DNA from: Daedaleopsis sinensis
Lineage: Eukaryota; Basidiomycota; Agaricomycetes; Polyporales; Polyporaceae
Direction: 5' to 3'
Assembly (NCBI GenBank): GCA_033807695.1
Contig: CM066309.1
Coordinates: forward strand, 2,356,001 to 2,420,000
Length of the DNA stretch: 64,000 nucleotides
Shown: piece after piece, positions 9,567 through 20,160 of the stretch
Position numbering within the stretch: position 1 is the first letter of the stretch
How the letters are laid out: each line of letters starts with the position of its first letter
Made by a program: the position numbers and the translations under genes
Notes under the pieces: generated by a model
The model's database searches: none
The model's input: only the letters and a program-made list of their open reading frames with translations
What the model was told of the DNA's origin: nothing

Positions 9567-11960
9567 ATGTCATCTCAACCCGGCCGCATGGACAACTCGC
9601 CCGACGCCTCAGCGTCGCGCGTGTCGTCCTGGGGCTCCTCAAGCCAATCGATTCCAACGAGCTGGGGAACGCCGTCGGCGTCCTGGAACGGCTCGGACTC
9701 GGCAAGCGTGTCCAGAGGGGGAGGGGCCGGACATGACGCCCCGCCTCTACCTCCTCCGGGCGCGCAACCCGTGATGCAGCCCCCCCAATTCTTTTATCAT
9801 CCCGCCGCGGTCCCGTACGGCCACCCCAATCAGGCGTACGTCGCCCCGGCTCCCTTCCCCCATGCCAGCGCCCCCATCGCCCCGCAGGCGCCTGACCACA
9901 ATGCGTGGCAGGCGGCCTACGAAGCGTCGCGTGAAACAATTGAGGCTCTGAATGCACGCATTCGGGACCTCTCGTCGCGCAACGCCACGCTCGAAGACGA
10001 GGCGCGCGACTCCCGCCGCCGAGAGCAGCGGCTCCGAGAGCGCGAAGCCGAGGTCGCGCGTCGCGAATCGGAATTGATCCGACAGCGCCCCCCGCCTATC
10101 CCGCTCCCGCAACACCACCGCTCCTACCCCGCCCCGCGCGAGCCGCGCTACGACTCCGCGCGCGAGCCCAGCCACGCATCTACAGCGCCGCGGCGCCAGG
10201 CCGAGGATCCCGCCCCGCCCAGGCGCCCGGCCGCTCCCCCTACCACAAATACGTCGCGCCAGCCCGCCGCCATCCCCGCTGGCAACGCTTCCGCGAACGC
10301 CGGTCCCTCGGGCCTGACGGCTCCCGCCATCGAGCCCGCAGCGGACCGTGACGTCGTCATGACTCCGGCGGTGAACAGCGACTCTGCGGCGTCCCGCAAG
10401 CGGTCGCGCGAGCTCGAGGAACAGCCCGCGGACCGCGCTGGGTCGAGGACCCGCCACAACTCTCACGATGACGCCGCTCTGCTGTCGTCGGAGTTCGTCA
10501 CCGGTGGCAAGCCCGACCCATCTGTCCACAACCAGCCCCACTCCGCCTGGTACAAGTGGTTTCTCACCGCGAATACCGGCGTCGAGATCGACCGCGTAAT
10601 GTCAGGCGCGCGCGTCCCTGGCGACACCGGGATCGTGCCGTATGACATCCCTGCTTGGGCCGAGAGCGAATGCGGAGAGGAGGCCGAAAGGAACGAGGAT
10701 AAACGTCTCGCCCGAGCCCGCGGCAAGGCGTCCAAGCGCAAAGGCCCCATCCAGGCGGTTCCATCGGACCTTGCGGCGAACTGCGGAGAATGGGAGGGCC
10801 TCCCGATCGTCACCCTCCACCAAGCGCACAACCTCCGATTCCGCGCTGTCAATGAGCGCGACGAGAACGCGATGCGGCTTTACAACCGCATCACGTTCTT
10901 GTGCCAAGACACCACCGTCCGCCGCTCCGAGGGGCTGCGCTACCTCGTGCGGACGAACAACGTCGATCGCTCACACATGCGCACGGGCATCACCACTCGC
11001 GACGATGACGACGACGACGACGACGACGACCTCGCGGATCTCGTCCCTTCCCGCCGCGCACGACGCGTCCCCATCCTCCATAATCAATCGTCCCTCGCCG
11101 CATCGACCTCGACGCATGCCCCGCGCCTCGCCATTGCTCCCCCCTCCGCGTCGACATCCTCCACACCCGCTACAACCGCTGCCTCTGCCGAGACCACCGA
11201 GCCCCCACCCGTGTTCGTCCTCCCCGCTGTCACCGAGGCCGCCGAGTACAGCCAGAAATGGCTTACCCGGTCTCGTTGCGGCTCTAACCGGGCCCTCATA
11301 TCACTCGGCAGTCCGGACCTCATCACGGCGCACCTCGCGGGCAAGGAGGTCGAGCAGTGGCCAATCGGCATGAGGTCGAAGCTCGGGGGACTCCCCAGGC
11401 CGAACGTCAAGTTCGCCATGCCGCACGGCCCCGACGTCCTCGCCGAAGCGTTTCTATCCGCACTCCTTCCCGTGGTGCCCCCTGGACAGCGAGAGCGATT
11501 CGGGGAATCGCTCTTCTTCCGAGGGGCCATCGAGATACTCTCCCTCGAGGGCGCGTACGACTGGATCGTCGAGCGCGGGCAGTACGCCTGCATGCTCGTC
11601 GACGAGCCCGCACCCTACCCATTCGACTGCCGCGACATCCGCTACCATCACATCGTGGCGTGGATCGCCTCCCACTCATCATCCCCCGGGGACGGCGCCG
11701 CTCTTCGCGAGTACGCGCATGCCACGCGATGCGCGCTCGAAGGCTGCGCCCTCCATACGACCACGTTCTCCCGCTACCCGCGCAAGGCGAGCGACGTGTG
11801 CCTCGACGCATACGGAGCGCACGTCCCGTCTTATGAACTTGTGTTCGCATCCGCCCAGCCTCGCGACTACTCCCGTCCCGATGACGACATCGAGATGGGT
11901 GAAGTCCCTGGTGCTGGAACCTCTCCGGTCGCGTCCACGTCTAAAGCTTCAGCCTCGTAG
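9567..11960 (+). CDS. Extra ORF3 of the chromovirus, function unknown
   Basis: 797 residues in sense orientation between the chromodomain and the polypurine tract, where most chromoviruses have nothing. The N-terminal ~110 residues are Ser/Pro/Gly-rich. A coiled coil follows at about 115-170 (heptads rich in Arg/Glu). A disordered Pro/Ala/Arg region comes next, then a possible folded block at about 315-475 (SAWYKWFLTANTGVEID, later HNLRFRAVNERDENAMRLYNR). A run of ten acidic residues sits at about 476-488, and a second folded block at about 560-765 contains YHHIVAWIASHS. I see no signal peptide or membrane helix, so it is not env-like, and I recognise no enzyme motif. Codons end in G/C far more than in pol, which suggests a captured host gene. 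Uninterrupted length in a young element argues for function. Confidence 0.75.
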   Translation: MSSQPGRMDNSPDASASRVSSWGSSSQSIPTSWGTPSASWNGSDSASVSRGGGAGHDAPPLPPPGAQPVMQPPQFFYHPAAVPYGHPNQAYVAPAPFPHASAPIAPQAPDHNAWQAAYEASRETIEALNARIRDLSSRNATLEDEARDSRRREQRLREREAEVARRESELIRQRPPPIPLPQHHRSYPAPREPRYDSAREPSHASTAPRRQAEDPAPPRRPAAPPTTNTSRQPAAIPAGNASANAGPSGLTAPAIEPAADRDVVMTPAVNSDSAASRKRSRELEEQPADRAGSRTRHNSHDDAALLSSEFVTGGKPDPSVHNQPHSAWYKWFLTANTGVEIDRVMSGARVPGDTGIVPYDIPAWAESECGEEAERNEDKRLARARGKASKRKGPIQAVPSDLAANCGEWEGLPIVTLHQAHNLRFRAVNERDENAMRLYNRITFLCQDTTVRRSEGLRYLVRTNNVDRSHMRTGITTRDDDDDDDDDDLADLVPSRRARRVPILHNQSSLAASTSTHAPRLAIAPPSASTSSTPATTAASAETTEPPPVFVLPAVTEAAEYSQKWLTRSRCGSNRALISLGSPDLITAHLAGKEVEQWPIGMRSKLGGLPRPNVKFAMPHGPDVLAEAFLSALLPVVPPGQRERFGESLFFRGAIEILSLEGAYDWIVERGQYACMLVDEPAPYPFDCRDIRYHHIVAWIASHSSSPGDGAALREYAHATRCALEGCALHTTTFSRYPRKASDVCLDAYGAHVPSYELVFASAQPRDYSRPDDDIEMGEVPGAGTSPVASTSKASAS

Positions 11961-11997
11961 AGGAGCTGGAACTCAAGCGTGCGACCATGGCTTGGTC

Positions 11998-12010
11998 GAG
12001 AGGGGGAGGA
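11998..12010 (+). promoter_or_regulatory. Polypurine tract
   Basis: GAGAGGGGGAGGA ends at the base before the 3' LTR. This is the expected primer site for plus-strand DNA synthesis in LTR elements. Confidence 0.85.
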
Positions 12011-12273
12011 TGTAACGGACTTGTACTATACCGCTATTAACGGACTATTAGACGCCCTACATTGTACTATAGGCGCTGTAGCGATAGACGCCCTGGACCG
12101 GTGTTCCATTGTCTCAGTAGTACTGTACAGTATCGGGATCGTTGTATATAAAAGTATGTACGGGTCGGTGAGAGGAGGACAACCTCTCACCACCCACCGC
12201 TGTAACCCGTCACCTAGAATATAGGCTTTGGACGAGTCACGGCAAGGGCGTGAGATAAGCGTGAAACTTAACA
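12011..12273 (+). repeat. 3' LTR
   Basis: A 263-bp copy of the left LTR, beginning TGTAACGG and ending ACTTAACA. It follows a purine run and is followed by the GAGAG duplication. Confidence 0.95.
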
Positions 12274-12278
12274 GAGAG
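12274..12278. repeat. Target-site duplication, right copy (GAGAG)
   Basis: Matches 1935-1939 and directly follows the terminal CA of the 3' LTR. Confidence 0.9.
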
Positions 12279-12339
12279 CGACTCGGACGACGACCTTGTT
12301 CCCATCCAACCCCTTCCTGAGGACGACGAAGAGATGTAG
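12279..12339 (+). pseudogene. KDZ transposase C-terminal tail, displaced by the insertion
   Basis: These 61 bases continue the KDZ reading frame that stops at 1939. Taken with one copy of GAGAG they encode a short acidic tail (DSDDD, later PEDDEEM) and a TAG at 12337-12339. Acidic tails of this kind are usual in the family. The segment follows the second GAGAG target duplication directly, which shows that the LTR element landed in the coding sequence of the transposase, on the same strand. Confidence 0.8.
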
Positions 12340-12567
12340 ACCCTAGTCACTCAGGACAATGTTCGCTCGTTCCCCTGCCTATGCATAGCTTCTCGCTGTA
12401 CTATTGTATCATTATGTCCGCTATAGTAGTATGTAATTGTATGCCTAGGATCGTATGGAGTGCGAACCATGTAGGTGTAGGAAACCTTAATGCCCGACAT
12501 GGTCTGCGGCGCGCGCGATGGACTTATAATTTTCAACGCAGATTAGGCGCTGAATCCCTCCCTTCTA
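12340..12567. other. No gene seen
   Basis: Flank downstream of the broken KDZ gene. I found no coding region, and no terminal inverted repeat that I could assign to the KDZ element. Confidence 0.4.
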
Positions 12568-12814
12568 CGACAACCTCTCCATCCTGCTGCTTCGGTCTCT
12601 CTCTCTGCTCCACATACATAACTGGACTACGTTCTCTCGCTATCTACTTCTGTGCTGTGCTCGCGACATACTGAACTCTGTTACACGCGTGAATTCGAGT
12701 CACTCCACGCGTACCTCGACAGCTCTCGCGACGACCTCTCCGTCCTGCTGGCTAGGTCTCTCTCTGTGCTCCACGCGTGAATTCGAGTCACTCGACGCGT
12801 ACCTCGGCAGCTCT
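12568..12814. repeat. Degenerate direct repeats, about 45 bp
   Basis: A segment starting CGACAACCTCTCC at 12568-12611 recurs at 12729-12772 with a few changes. A segment starting CACGCGTGAATTCGAG at 12684-12726 recurs almost exactly at 12772-12814. The block looks like a decaying tandem array with a compound unit of about 90-160 bp. It has no coding potential. Confidence 0.65.
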
Positions 12815-13329
12815 TGTCTCACAACCACTCCTTTCACTCTATCTATCGAACACTTTGAGAAGGGCAGGGGGGAGGCTGGACAATGCTGTTAGGGAGCAGC
12901 ACAGGTGAGTCCCCGGGGCCCAAACATTTACACTCCCCTCTAGCTCATCTATTTAGCAAATGCACGGCTACGATCCTCGACTCAACGTCATTTCCACCCG
13001 CGGCTACACCACCCACAGCTGTACTGACTCTTATAGAGCCCCGACACGCCCGCTCGACCGCATAGGTACGCACCATCCCTGCCGTGCTCGTAGTCTGCGC
13101 CTAGACACCTATCCTGCAAGCAAGGAACGTCCTGCGCCCCCTCCTCTTGTCGACAATCGTCAAGCCCTTGCACAAATGACGAGGTGTGGTAGTCTTTCGG
13201 TATGAGCTCGCCCCTGCGACAATGCGCCAGAGCTGACGACAGGCTCACAATTGCCTAGGCATGTGTAGTCTGCCCATCCCGTAGATCGCGCGTGCGCGAC
13301 AATCAAGCACGCAAGAAAAGCCTCTCGAG

Positions 13330-13975
13330 CATAGCATGGACCGGCCGGCCTGTCAGCAGGTCCCCGAGCTCGCGAGCGCGATCACCAGGCTCGCGGGTAC
13401 GAAGCCCATGCGCACGCGACAGCATCGGCTAGGCTCGCGATTCCCCCAGTATGGATCACCCACCATCCCGCCGATCTCGCTCGTGTGGAATGTTCTGTCG
13501 GTAGGTCCTAGAGCCCGTGAGTGGAGGAGGAGCTTGCGCTCGTGCCTAGGCAGCGGCCTGCGCTCACGCGCTCGCGCTAAAGTCGTAGTCAGGCCCGCGA
13601 CTTCTTCGGTCTGCTATTCCTACCGACTGCGCTGACACGGGGTAGCACAGACCGCCCATCGGTAGGTCCCCGAGCTCCGGAGGGCGATCGCCAGTACCAA
13701 TCCGCGCTCACGCGAGAGCCGCCGTCCAAGCTAGCGACTCTCAAGGCATGTACATCTCAAGGTATGTCCAATCCCCCATCCCGCACACCGCGCTGATGTG
13801 GGGTCGCACGCATAGTCTTTCGGCAGATCCTCCCGCTCGGGTTCAGCTCGCGAACGCGAGCTAGGGACAGGCTTGCGCTCGTGCCCAGGGACCTGCCTGC
13901 GCTCACGCGAGCCAGGGGCAGGCTTGCGCTCGTGCCTAAGAACCAGCCCGCGATACGCGAGAGGTGCCTGGGTGC
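13330..13975. repeat. GC-rich minisatellite-like block
   Basis: Short variants of GCTTGCGCTCGTGCC and CCTGCGCTCACGCG recur near 13530-13570, 13870-13905 and 13915-13940, mixed with palindromic GAGCTCGCGAGC-like words near 13367 and 13844. The spacing is irregular. Open frames here follow from GC content and are not genes. Confidence 0.5.
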
Positions 13976-16101
13976 GCGGTCGCGACCTGATCCCGCCGGA
14001 ATGTGCCCGCGCGATACTATCGCGCGCCCTAGGGCCAGCGCGCGCGCTGGATATCATCGCGCGCGCCGCACGATTCTCCCATCACCGCACCGTGGAACCG
14101 CACGCCACACTTTGCCACAGGGCGGAGTCCGAATAGGTATATTTTATGGCGAGACGCTGTAACGTGCCAGGAAAGGATAGGTCGGCGGGCTGCGTGATAT
14201 GTCATGTGGCGGGAAACATAGCCTACTAATGGTAAGGCAGGCGGGCGTACCCTGCAGAGGGGAAGGGCGCTAGGAGCTCTAACTACAGTACGGTAATGTA
14301 TCGCGGGGCTCTCTTACTAGAGTCGTTCATGGATTACGGTGGGGTTCTTACTAGAGTATGTGATACATCATTCTGCCAGGATTTGGTGCGATATCCGAGT
14401 CATGCGCCGTGTTTGAACGCGGAATTTCTGCCGGCGTCGCCATGCTGCCGGGCCTGTTGCCCACAGCGTCAGTGACGAGGCCTCCCATGAGCGAATGACC
14501 GTCAAGAAACATACCTCGCGAACCACTGACATGCATGATAGGGCTATCGACGCGTCGACAACGCGTCCGCATGTCGAGAACATCGCCGGCGAGCAGCCCA
14601 CTATCCCGAGAGCGATGGTTAGCACGTGCAGATGGGTAGGTGAGCAGCACAACTCACGAGGGACTCCACGGCATGTCGGAGGACGTGCAATTGCGACCAT
14701 CGTGTCGTCGTGTTCGTCGGGGTGGAGACGGGAGTGCGGGCGACGCGGGGATTATCAGAGGGGGTCGTCGGGAGAGGTCTTTCGACTTGGACGTCCTGGT
14801 CATACCAGGGAGTGGAAGGTCATGTAGAATGTAGAGTGTGTGCAATAGATCTGGTGGAGAAGGAGTATACGTACCCCGTGTGAATGCTGTAGCGAAGAGG
14901 CCTCGGTGTCCAGGCCGGAGTTCCAGTCACCGGAGAATCCCAGAACTGCCAACTTACGTGTCTGAGAATTCATTAAGACTTTGCTCGGACCCGCTCATGA
15001 TGAAACGCTCTGCCGTAGCGCCACTGAGCTTCGTGCTGCAGCACAAACATTATGATTTGCTCTGCGTTGTCTGCACATCCTTGTCTTGCAGTCTGTACAG
15101 GTCTCTGAGAGCACAACTGGATGGCAGGACATTCCACGATGAGCACAAAATTCGAGGACGGCAATATCTTCAGCTTTGGAATGGCACAATTGTAGCGCAC
15201 TCACACGTAAAGGCATGGAAGCTTGAAAATTGCAGATGTTCCATGTAAACAGGGGAAACGCTACGCCATCGCTGAGAAGCATCTTTGCGGGCCGCCTTCC
15301 GGAGCTTTTGAAGCAATCTGAATCCCCCAACTCATGAGCCCAAGGATATGATTAGTATCACACTGTCGAGCGCAGATGGCAATGGCCGATGAGGCAGACA
15401 GACTGTGTATGTAGGTGGGGCGAGAGACTCACAGCCTGCACAGGCAGCAAGACTGGTCGAGAATAGCTTGTGCCCGGGAACACCGAGTCCAGAACTGGCC
15501 GCCATTGAGCGGATGGTACACCCTATTCGCATCAGCTCCTGGAACATATTCTGGGTGAGAAATGACGTGGATACGCACATGGAGCGGCGGACGTGAATAA
15601 TGTTGCAAGCCGCAAGCGAGCGGAGGTTTCCACGGGGTTGATGCACCGGTACGTCGGGAGTCAGCTCATCGGACGGCGGCCGGAACGGCTCTGCATCCAG
15701 GAATCACTTTCGCATCGAGCAGGAATTAGTTCTAGTGCGTACCTTCTCTGCAGCGCCGGCCGGGAACACTGCACATATTGTCCCTTGAGAGCAACTTAAA
15801 CTTGAAGACAACTTGGTTGAATAGATGGTGGTCACAGTGCGTACATCATGTCAGCACGGTATGTGCTCGTGCAGACTTGTCAGCCGCGCCATTGGTAGTA
15901 GCTAGAAGATGACCTGTACGGTGCGGCAGTCTGCCAGTGAACCGGTCTGACTTGGACGGCGGCAGAGTCGGAGATGATCTGTAGGGACACAAAGAGGTTG
16001 AGGAAGTCTGCTAAGATAGGATAGTTAGACCGTATTCATATTACAATCCAGCTGTAGACCTATCTTTCAGCTTGGCCTGCAGGACAGGTAGTAAGTCGTA
16101 C
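13976..16101. other. No recognisable gene
   Basis: About 2.1 kb of mixed composition. Short open frames exist on both strands but none shows a family motif or a consistent splice chain. It may hold decayed repeats or genes. Confidence 0.35.
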
Positions 16102-16359
16102 CAATACTTAGTATGCGCAGAAACGGCGGGAGCGTGGCGGCCTGAGCGTCATGATAGTCAAGCCGTGCTCGCGTAGAACGGCAGTCCAAATGCGGACAGC
16201 CATACTCACCGCCGGGCGTTTATCTCTGGCTTCCTCCGCCGATCTCTCGTTCACGAAATTTGATACTGTCCACTCAGTAAGCAATGCCCGGATATCACAA
16301 CTAGCATATCGGAGTACACACACAGCTGGAAAGTTGAGATCATCAAGAGCTCGATCCTC
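16102..16359 (-). pseudogene. Two possible exons of an unrecognised gene
   Basis: On the minus strand, 16359-16210 is an open 150-base block after ..GCACAG and before GTGAGT, and encodes 50 residues (including ALLTEWTVSNFVNERS). A second open block, 16141-16102, follows after a CAG acceptor, in phase, and ends at GTACGA. Their splice sites look real, but I could not extend the gene convincingly on either side and recognise no family. It could be a remnant. Confidence 0.25.
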
Positions 16360-17359
16360 CTGTGCGTAAGCTTTATATAATGGTGTTTGGATTCGATATC
16401 TTGAGGTTGCTGATCACTATGCGATTTTACAGTGCTATGGGCATATTACTGACAGCAGTATAGCTCATTGGTACTACCCTGCGTATATGGAAAGCATTAA
16501 ACGCGCATCTCCTCCGAGTTCTCTTCCGCCGAACAGCTAGGAATCGTGGAGACTGCATTATTGATGAAGGACCTCTCCTCGAGCCCCTTCCGCCCCAAAT
16601 TACGACGGCAGCGCACCCAAAATTGCGTCAGGCACCTGCCGAGCGCCCACGCTCTTACGCGATGACAGCGAAGGAGCTTCTACGCTCCTCAGTGCTCGGA
16701 GCCTGCGGCGCGTCCGTCCACGCGCGCAGGGTCTCCCTTCCCGTCTCCATTGTCCCCCGTGTCGAGTGCTGGTTGGTCCCGCCCCCCAAACCCACGGATG
16801 ACGCGTGCGAAATGCGTCTCTCACTTCCACACGCTCGAGTCTGCTGACCGTGGGGGCTGCGCACGGGCCAGGCTCGAGGAGTACAAGTACAGCCGCGACC
16901 TCGTCAAGTCCGACCAGCACCCCTCTCCCCTCCTCCCCTCCTCCCCTCTCGCTCTTTCTCTGAAACCCGGCCACCACCCATCTTACAGTAGCATGTAGTA
17001 CTGTACTCGACACCTGCCCCGCCGTCTTCCTTCCCTCGTGGACCGCACCGACTCCCGAGTCCGTCGTCCCGCTCCCTATCCCGCCCGGCCCCCGCACGTC
17101 GATCGGATTTGCATGGGCACCGGTCTCATCCGAAGCACTTCCTGATCACAGTGTGATTGCGAACGGATGTCCATTCCTTCGGAGTGCGCACTGGTGAGTA
17201 CGGATCTGGGGAGATCATGTCTTTACCCGGTAGCTGACTTATGTCTCCCTTTCCAGCTTCTCACTCCAGCATCCAGCAGACACAACGACGGTGTACGTAC
17301 ATGGCTGACTGACGTCCATGTACTACACGCTTACTGACATGTTCTCATTCGTCGGTAGA
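16360..17359. other. No gene assigned; possible upstream exons
   Basis: Contains a CT-rich stretch (about 16920-16970) like a fungal promoter, and near 17100-17350 small open blocks bounded by GTGAGT, CAG, GTGTAC and TAG that could be 5' exons of the next gene. Not resolved. Confidence 0.3.
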
Positions 17360-17914
17360 ATGGCTGCCCGCATGGTCCCGCGGCTCACAGGCTCACAGCC
17401 CGAGATCTACGCTGCACGATCGCAAGGTATGTCGCGATTTGCGCCTGCACGTCTCATCGACGTTATCTGACTGCTATCCGCTCTAGATATCCGCGAGATT
17501 CGACTTCGCATCGCGCAGGCCCGGGTGCTCGCGAGGAGGCTGCAAGGTACGTCCGCGCGCCGGCCCGATCCTGCCAATGAGTTCGCACCGGTCTGACTCT
17601 GTCTGACTAGACGATCGTGCTCGAACAGCTGCTGTCTACTATATACGCGGCACATATTTACCGGGAGTGTGCGCAGGTGCGGCAGCACGAAGCTCATTTC
17701 GGCGTCGGGAGGCTTATTCTGACATCTAGTACTAGTACGTTTGCAGCTGAACGTCGCAACCGCGATGTCTTGCGGCTCCTCGGCATGGACAGGTACGTAG
17801 TACGGCTTTCTGCGCGCGCGCTGTGCTGACTTTCTCTGCTTTCTTACAGGCTCGCCACTCGGCCTCGCACTCAAGATGCGTCGCTCCGGGCGCATTTGCC
17901 GGAACCGTACTATT
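17360..17914 (+). CDS. Possible multi-exon gene of unknown function (partial model)
   Basis: Five short exons can be chained in frame from the ATG at 17360: 17360-17426, 17487-17546, 17611-17676, 17747-17792 and 17850-17914. The introns have good donors (GTATGT, GTACGT) and branch sites (CTGAC). The product begins MAARMVPRLTGSQ, continues with an Arg-rich helix-like stretch (EIRLRIAQARVLARRLQ) and includes AERRNRDVLRLLGMD. After the donor at 17915 the most natural acceptor (CAG before 17971) gives a quick stop, so the 3' end is unresolved; open blocks up to about 18320 may belong to it. I do not recognise a family. Either a fast-evolving gene or a decaying one. Confidence 0.35.
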
Positions 17915-19823
17915 GTAAGAGCCGTGTACGCTTAATCACCTCTACGGACGCTGACAATCCACCTGCTCAGGTCCCCGTGCATCCCGACCGTGAGCGCATG
18001 GCGAACGCGCGCCGCCATCGTGGACAGTCCCGCCCGCCGTGCAGTGTCCGCAGGACGTGTCAACCTCGGACGGCTGACGGCGCAGACCGATTGTGGGCGT
18101 GCTGCCGGCACTCGCTCGCGGCTCCGAGTGCGCATGTCCAAGGCCGGTACGTACCCCTTACCGCACGCGTTGCATCCCAGCTAACGAGCAACCGAGTGTG
18201 CAGACCCTTACGCAACGCTGGTCTTTCGCCGTCCGGGGAGACTCGCTCGCATCTGGATCCCGGCGCTGCACGCGTCCCCGAATCGCGCATACCCGTCTCG
18301 GACGGCACTCGGCATGATTGACTACATACGTATATTATTCCTGCGTTCTTACATCCTGTACGTACCGTACTCCGCCGCCGCCGCCGTCCCCGGGCCAGCC
18401 CCGACGGGGCCCGCCGCCAGCTCCGCCCGTAGGCACCTACGCGCACCCGCCGGCCTGTCTCGCTCTCGCGACTCGCACGGACGGCCGGCACGGGGGAGCG
18501 TGCCGCGGCGAGACGAGGAGGCCCCGAGACCGTCGGGGTGCGGGAGCGGGCTGGCGGACGGCGACGCCTGCGCGCCCTGCTGGGTGCTGGGTGCTGGGTG
18601 CTGGTTGACGTCTCGACCCGCGAAGGCCCGGGAGAGGTCTCAGGGCGCGCTGCGACCGTGCACGAGCGGCGGCGGCGGCGCCCAGTACGCTCGGATCCCG
18701 ACGTCTCGCACGACTCCCGCGCACGGTGGCGGCGTGCCCTCCCCGCGAGGCGGCTGCCGCCCGGTCGGGAACGACGTGGGGCACATGTCCGGCTGTGCTC
18801 GTGGGCTGCAGTCATGTATTGCGTGAGTGGTCGACGGAATAGAGTGATTCTGGGTGTTTGCGCGCACCTTTTCGCGTCGTGCGCGACGAGTGCGCGTCCG
18901 GGCTCCGCAGGGACGGCCAGGCCGTGCATGCGGGGCATGCGTGTGGTGCGTGAATGGGTTTCCGGGGCGCGGCGGTGCGTGGTTCGGGAGTTCGGCCTTG
19001 GCGCCGTGCTGCCCGCCCGCGCGAACGTCGTGTTCCGCGTCCGCCACGGCCTGGACGACTTCCGAGTCGTGCGTAGAGTGCTCGCGTGGGGCGTCTGTGT
19101 CGGGGCCGGGCGCACCCCGCAGCAGAGGCCGTCTGTATCGTGAGTTAGTTTTGACCGGGCTCGGAGGTGCCCATAGGACCGGTTTTCAGAAGTCGTTGTC
19201 CGGGCCTGCGAACGCGTCGCACAGGGCCTACATAGTCAGTATATGTGTCGTATGTAGTTTGCGCGGCGCGGCGTGGTGTACTTCGGACGGGAGAGGGTGC
19301 TCACCTCAGGTGCGCATGAAATCGCTATGAAAGCGATTTCTGCGACCTCGTCGGATCGGGGCGAGAGCGGACGGGCTCGACGCGAAATGTGCAATGCATT
19401 CTGGGAGACTGTGTTAGCACGCGAACAGATGGGAAACGAGAGAGATATTCCGGAACCTGTGACGTACCGCGCAGAGATCAGGGCGTGGCCGTGAAGTGCG
19501 GCAGTGGGGAACGCCCCCACGCATCGTCCGAGAGTCGTCTGAAGTCGTGTTGAAAGGAACGGTCCAGTTCCGGTCGGATGGGAGAGAGGGGGTAGTGGAA
19601 GAGTCGGACGGGGTGGGACGAGCAATGAAGTCGACGGATTTGAGCCGAGATTGAAAGTCGTCGGATCGCGGCGCAAATCAGAGGGCTGTCGGAGACCGTT
19701 CGCGGCAGGCTGCTCGTAACGGTTTGCCGGTGGAAGAGGACCGGTAGCGAGGGTGGGGGGAGAAGTTGTGGTCGGGCGGGCAGTGTTTGGGCAGCGGGTG
19801 GACAGCGGGTGGACGTTCCGGGA
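17915..19823. other. GC-rich stretch without a confirmed gene
   Basis: Long open frames on both strands between about 18060 and 19150 are Arg/Ala/Pro-rich and overlap one another, as expected from GC-rich DNA. The word GGGTGCT is repeated at about 18579-18604. No family motif seen. Confidence 0.35.
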
Positions 19824-20160
19824 CGAGGCGCATATGACCAGGTTCAGGCGGTCGGTAGCTATCGAATGCAGTAAGTCTCGTGTTGATCCGTGAGGAGACG
19901 GGAGAGATATGTACACTGCAGTGTTTAGGTCGTAGATGAAGAGCGCGTCGATGAGACGCATATGGCCCAACTCTGGCGGCCGGTAGCCATCGATTGCAGC
20001 TGGATTCGAGTCGGTCCGTTGGGAGACGGGCGAGATATGGAGACGAGATGGCGGTCGATGTGCGGCGACGCAGCGCATATGTCCAGGATCGAGCTGCGGG
20101 TAATGTGCAACTGGCGCGCTGATCCGTGGGGAGACGAGCGAGACTGCCCCGGGGGACGAG
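19824..20160. repeat. Degenerate tandem repeat, about 120-bp unit, three copies
   Basis: Each copy starts with a CATATG (near 19831, 19959, 20076), continues with a GG(T/C)(C/G)GGTAGC-like segment, and ends with a GAGACGGGNGAGA segment. The period is 117-128 bp and copies differ widely. An open frame on the minus strand crosses the repeats and gives repeated YRPPELGHM-like peptides, which I take as a by-product. Confidence 0.55.

Larger units (their letters stand above)
1940..12273 (+). mobile_element. Complete Ty3/gypsy chromovirus LTR retrotransposon with an extra 3' ORF
   Basis: A 10,334-bp element with 5'-TG..CA-3' LTRs, a 5-bp target duplication (GAGAG), and coding regions in the order gag, protease, RT, RNase H, integrase, chromodomain, extra ORF, polypurine tract. 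The domain order and the chromodomain place it among Ty3/gypsy chromoviruses. All catalytic motifs are present and I see no frameshift in gag or pol; the only interruption is one in-frame TGA between protease and RT. The LTRs differ at a single position (G at 2199, A at the matching place near 12270), so the insertion is recent. It probably remains autonomous or was so until very recently. Confidence 0.95.

Noticed and set aside
9747..10541. 264-codon open frame on the minus strand inside ORF3
   Set aside because: It lies opposite a GC-rich coding region and has a Gly/Arg-rich composition without motifs; a shadow of ORF3.
9567..11960. ORF3 as an env gene
   Set aside because: It has the env position but no signal peptide, membrane helix or fusion-like region.
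13330..13975. CRISPR-like array
   Set aside because: Repeats are short, degenerate and irregularly spaced, and the genome is eukaryotic.
18060..19115. 351-codon minus-strand open frame
   Set aside because: Very GC-rich DNA with several overlapping open frames; Arg/Thr/Pro-rich without domain signs and no promoter-like start.
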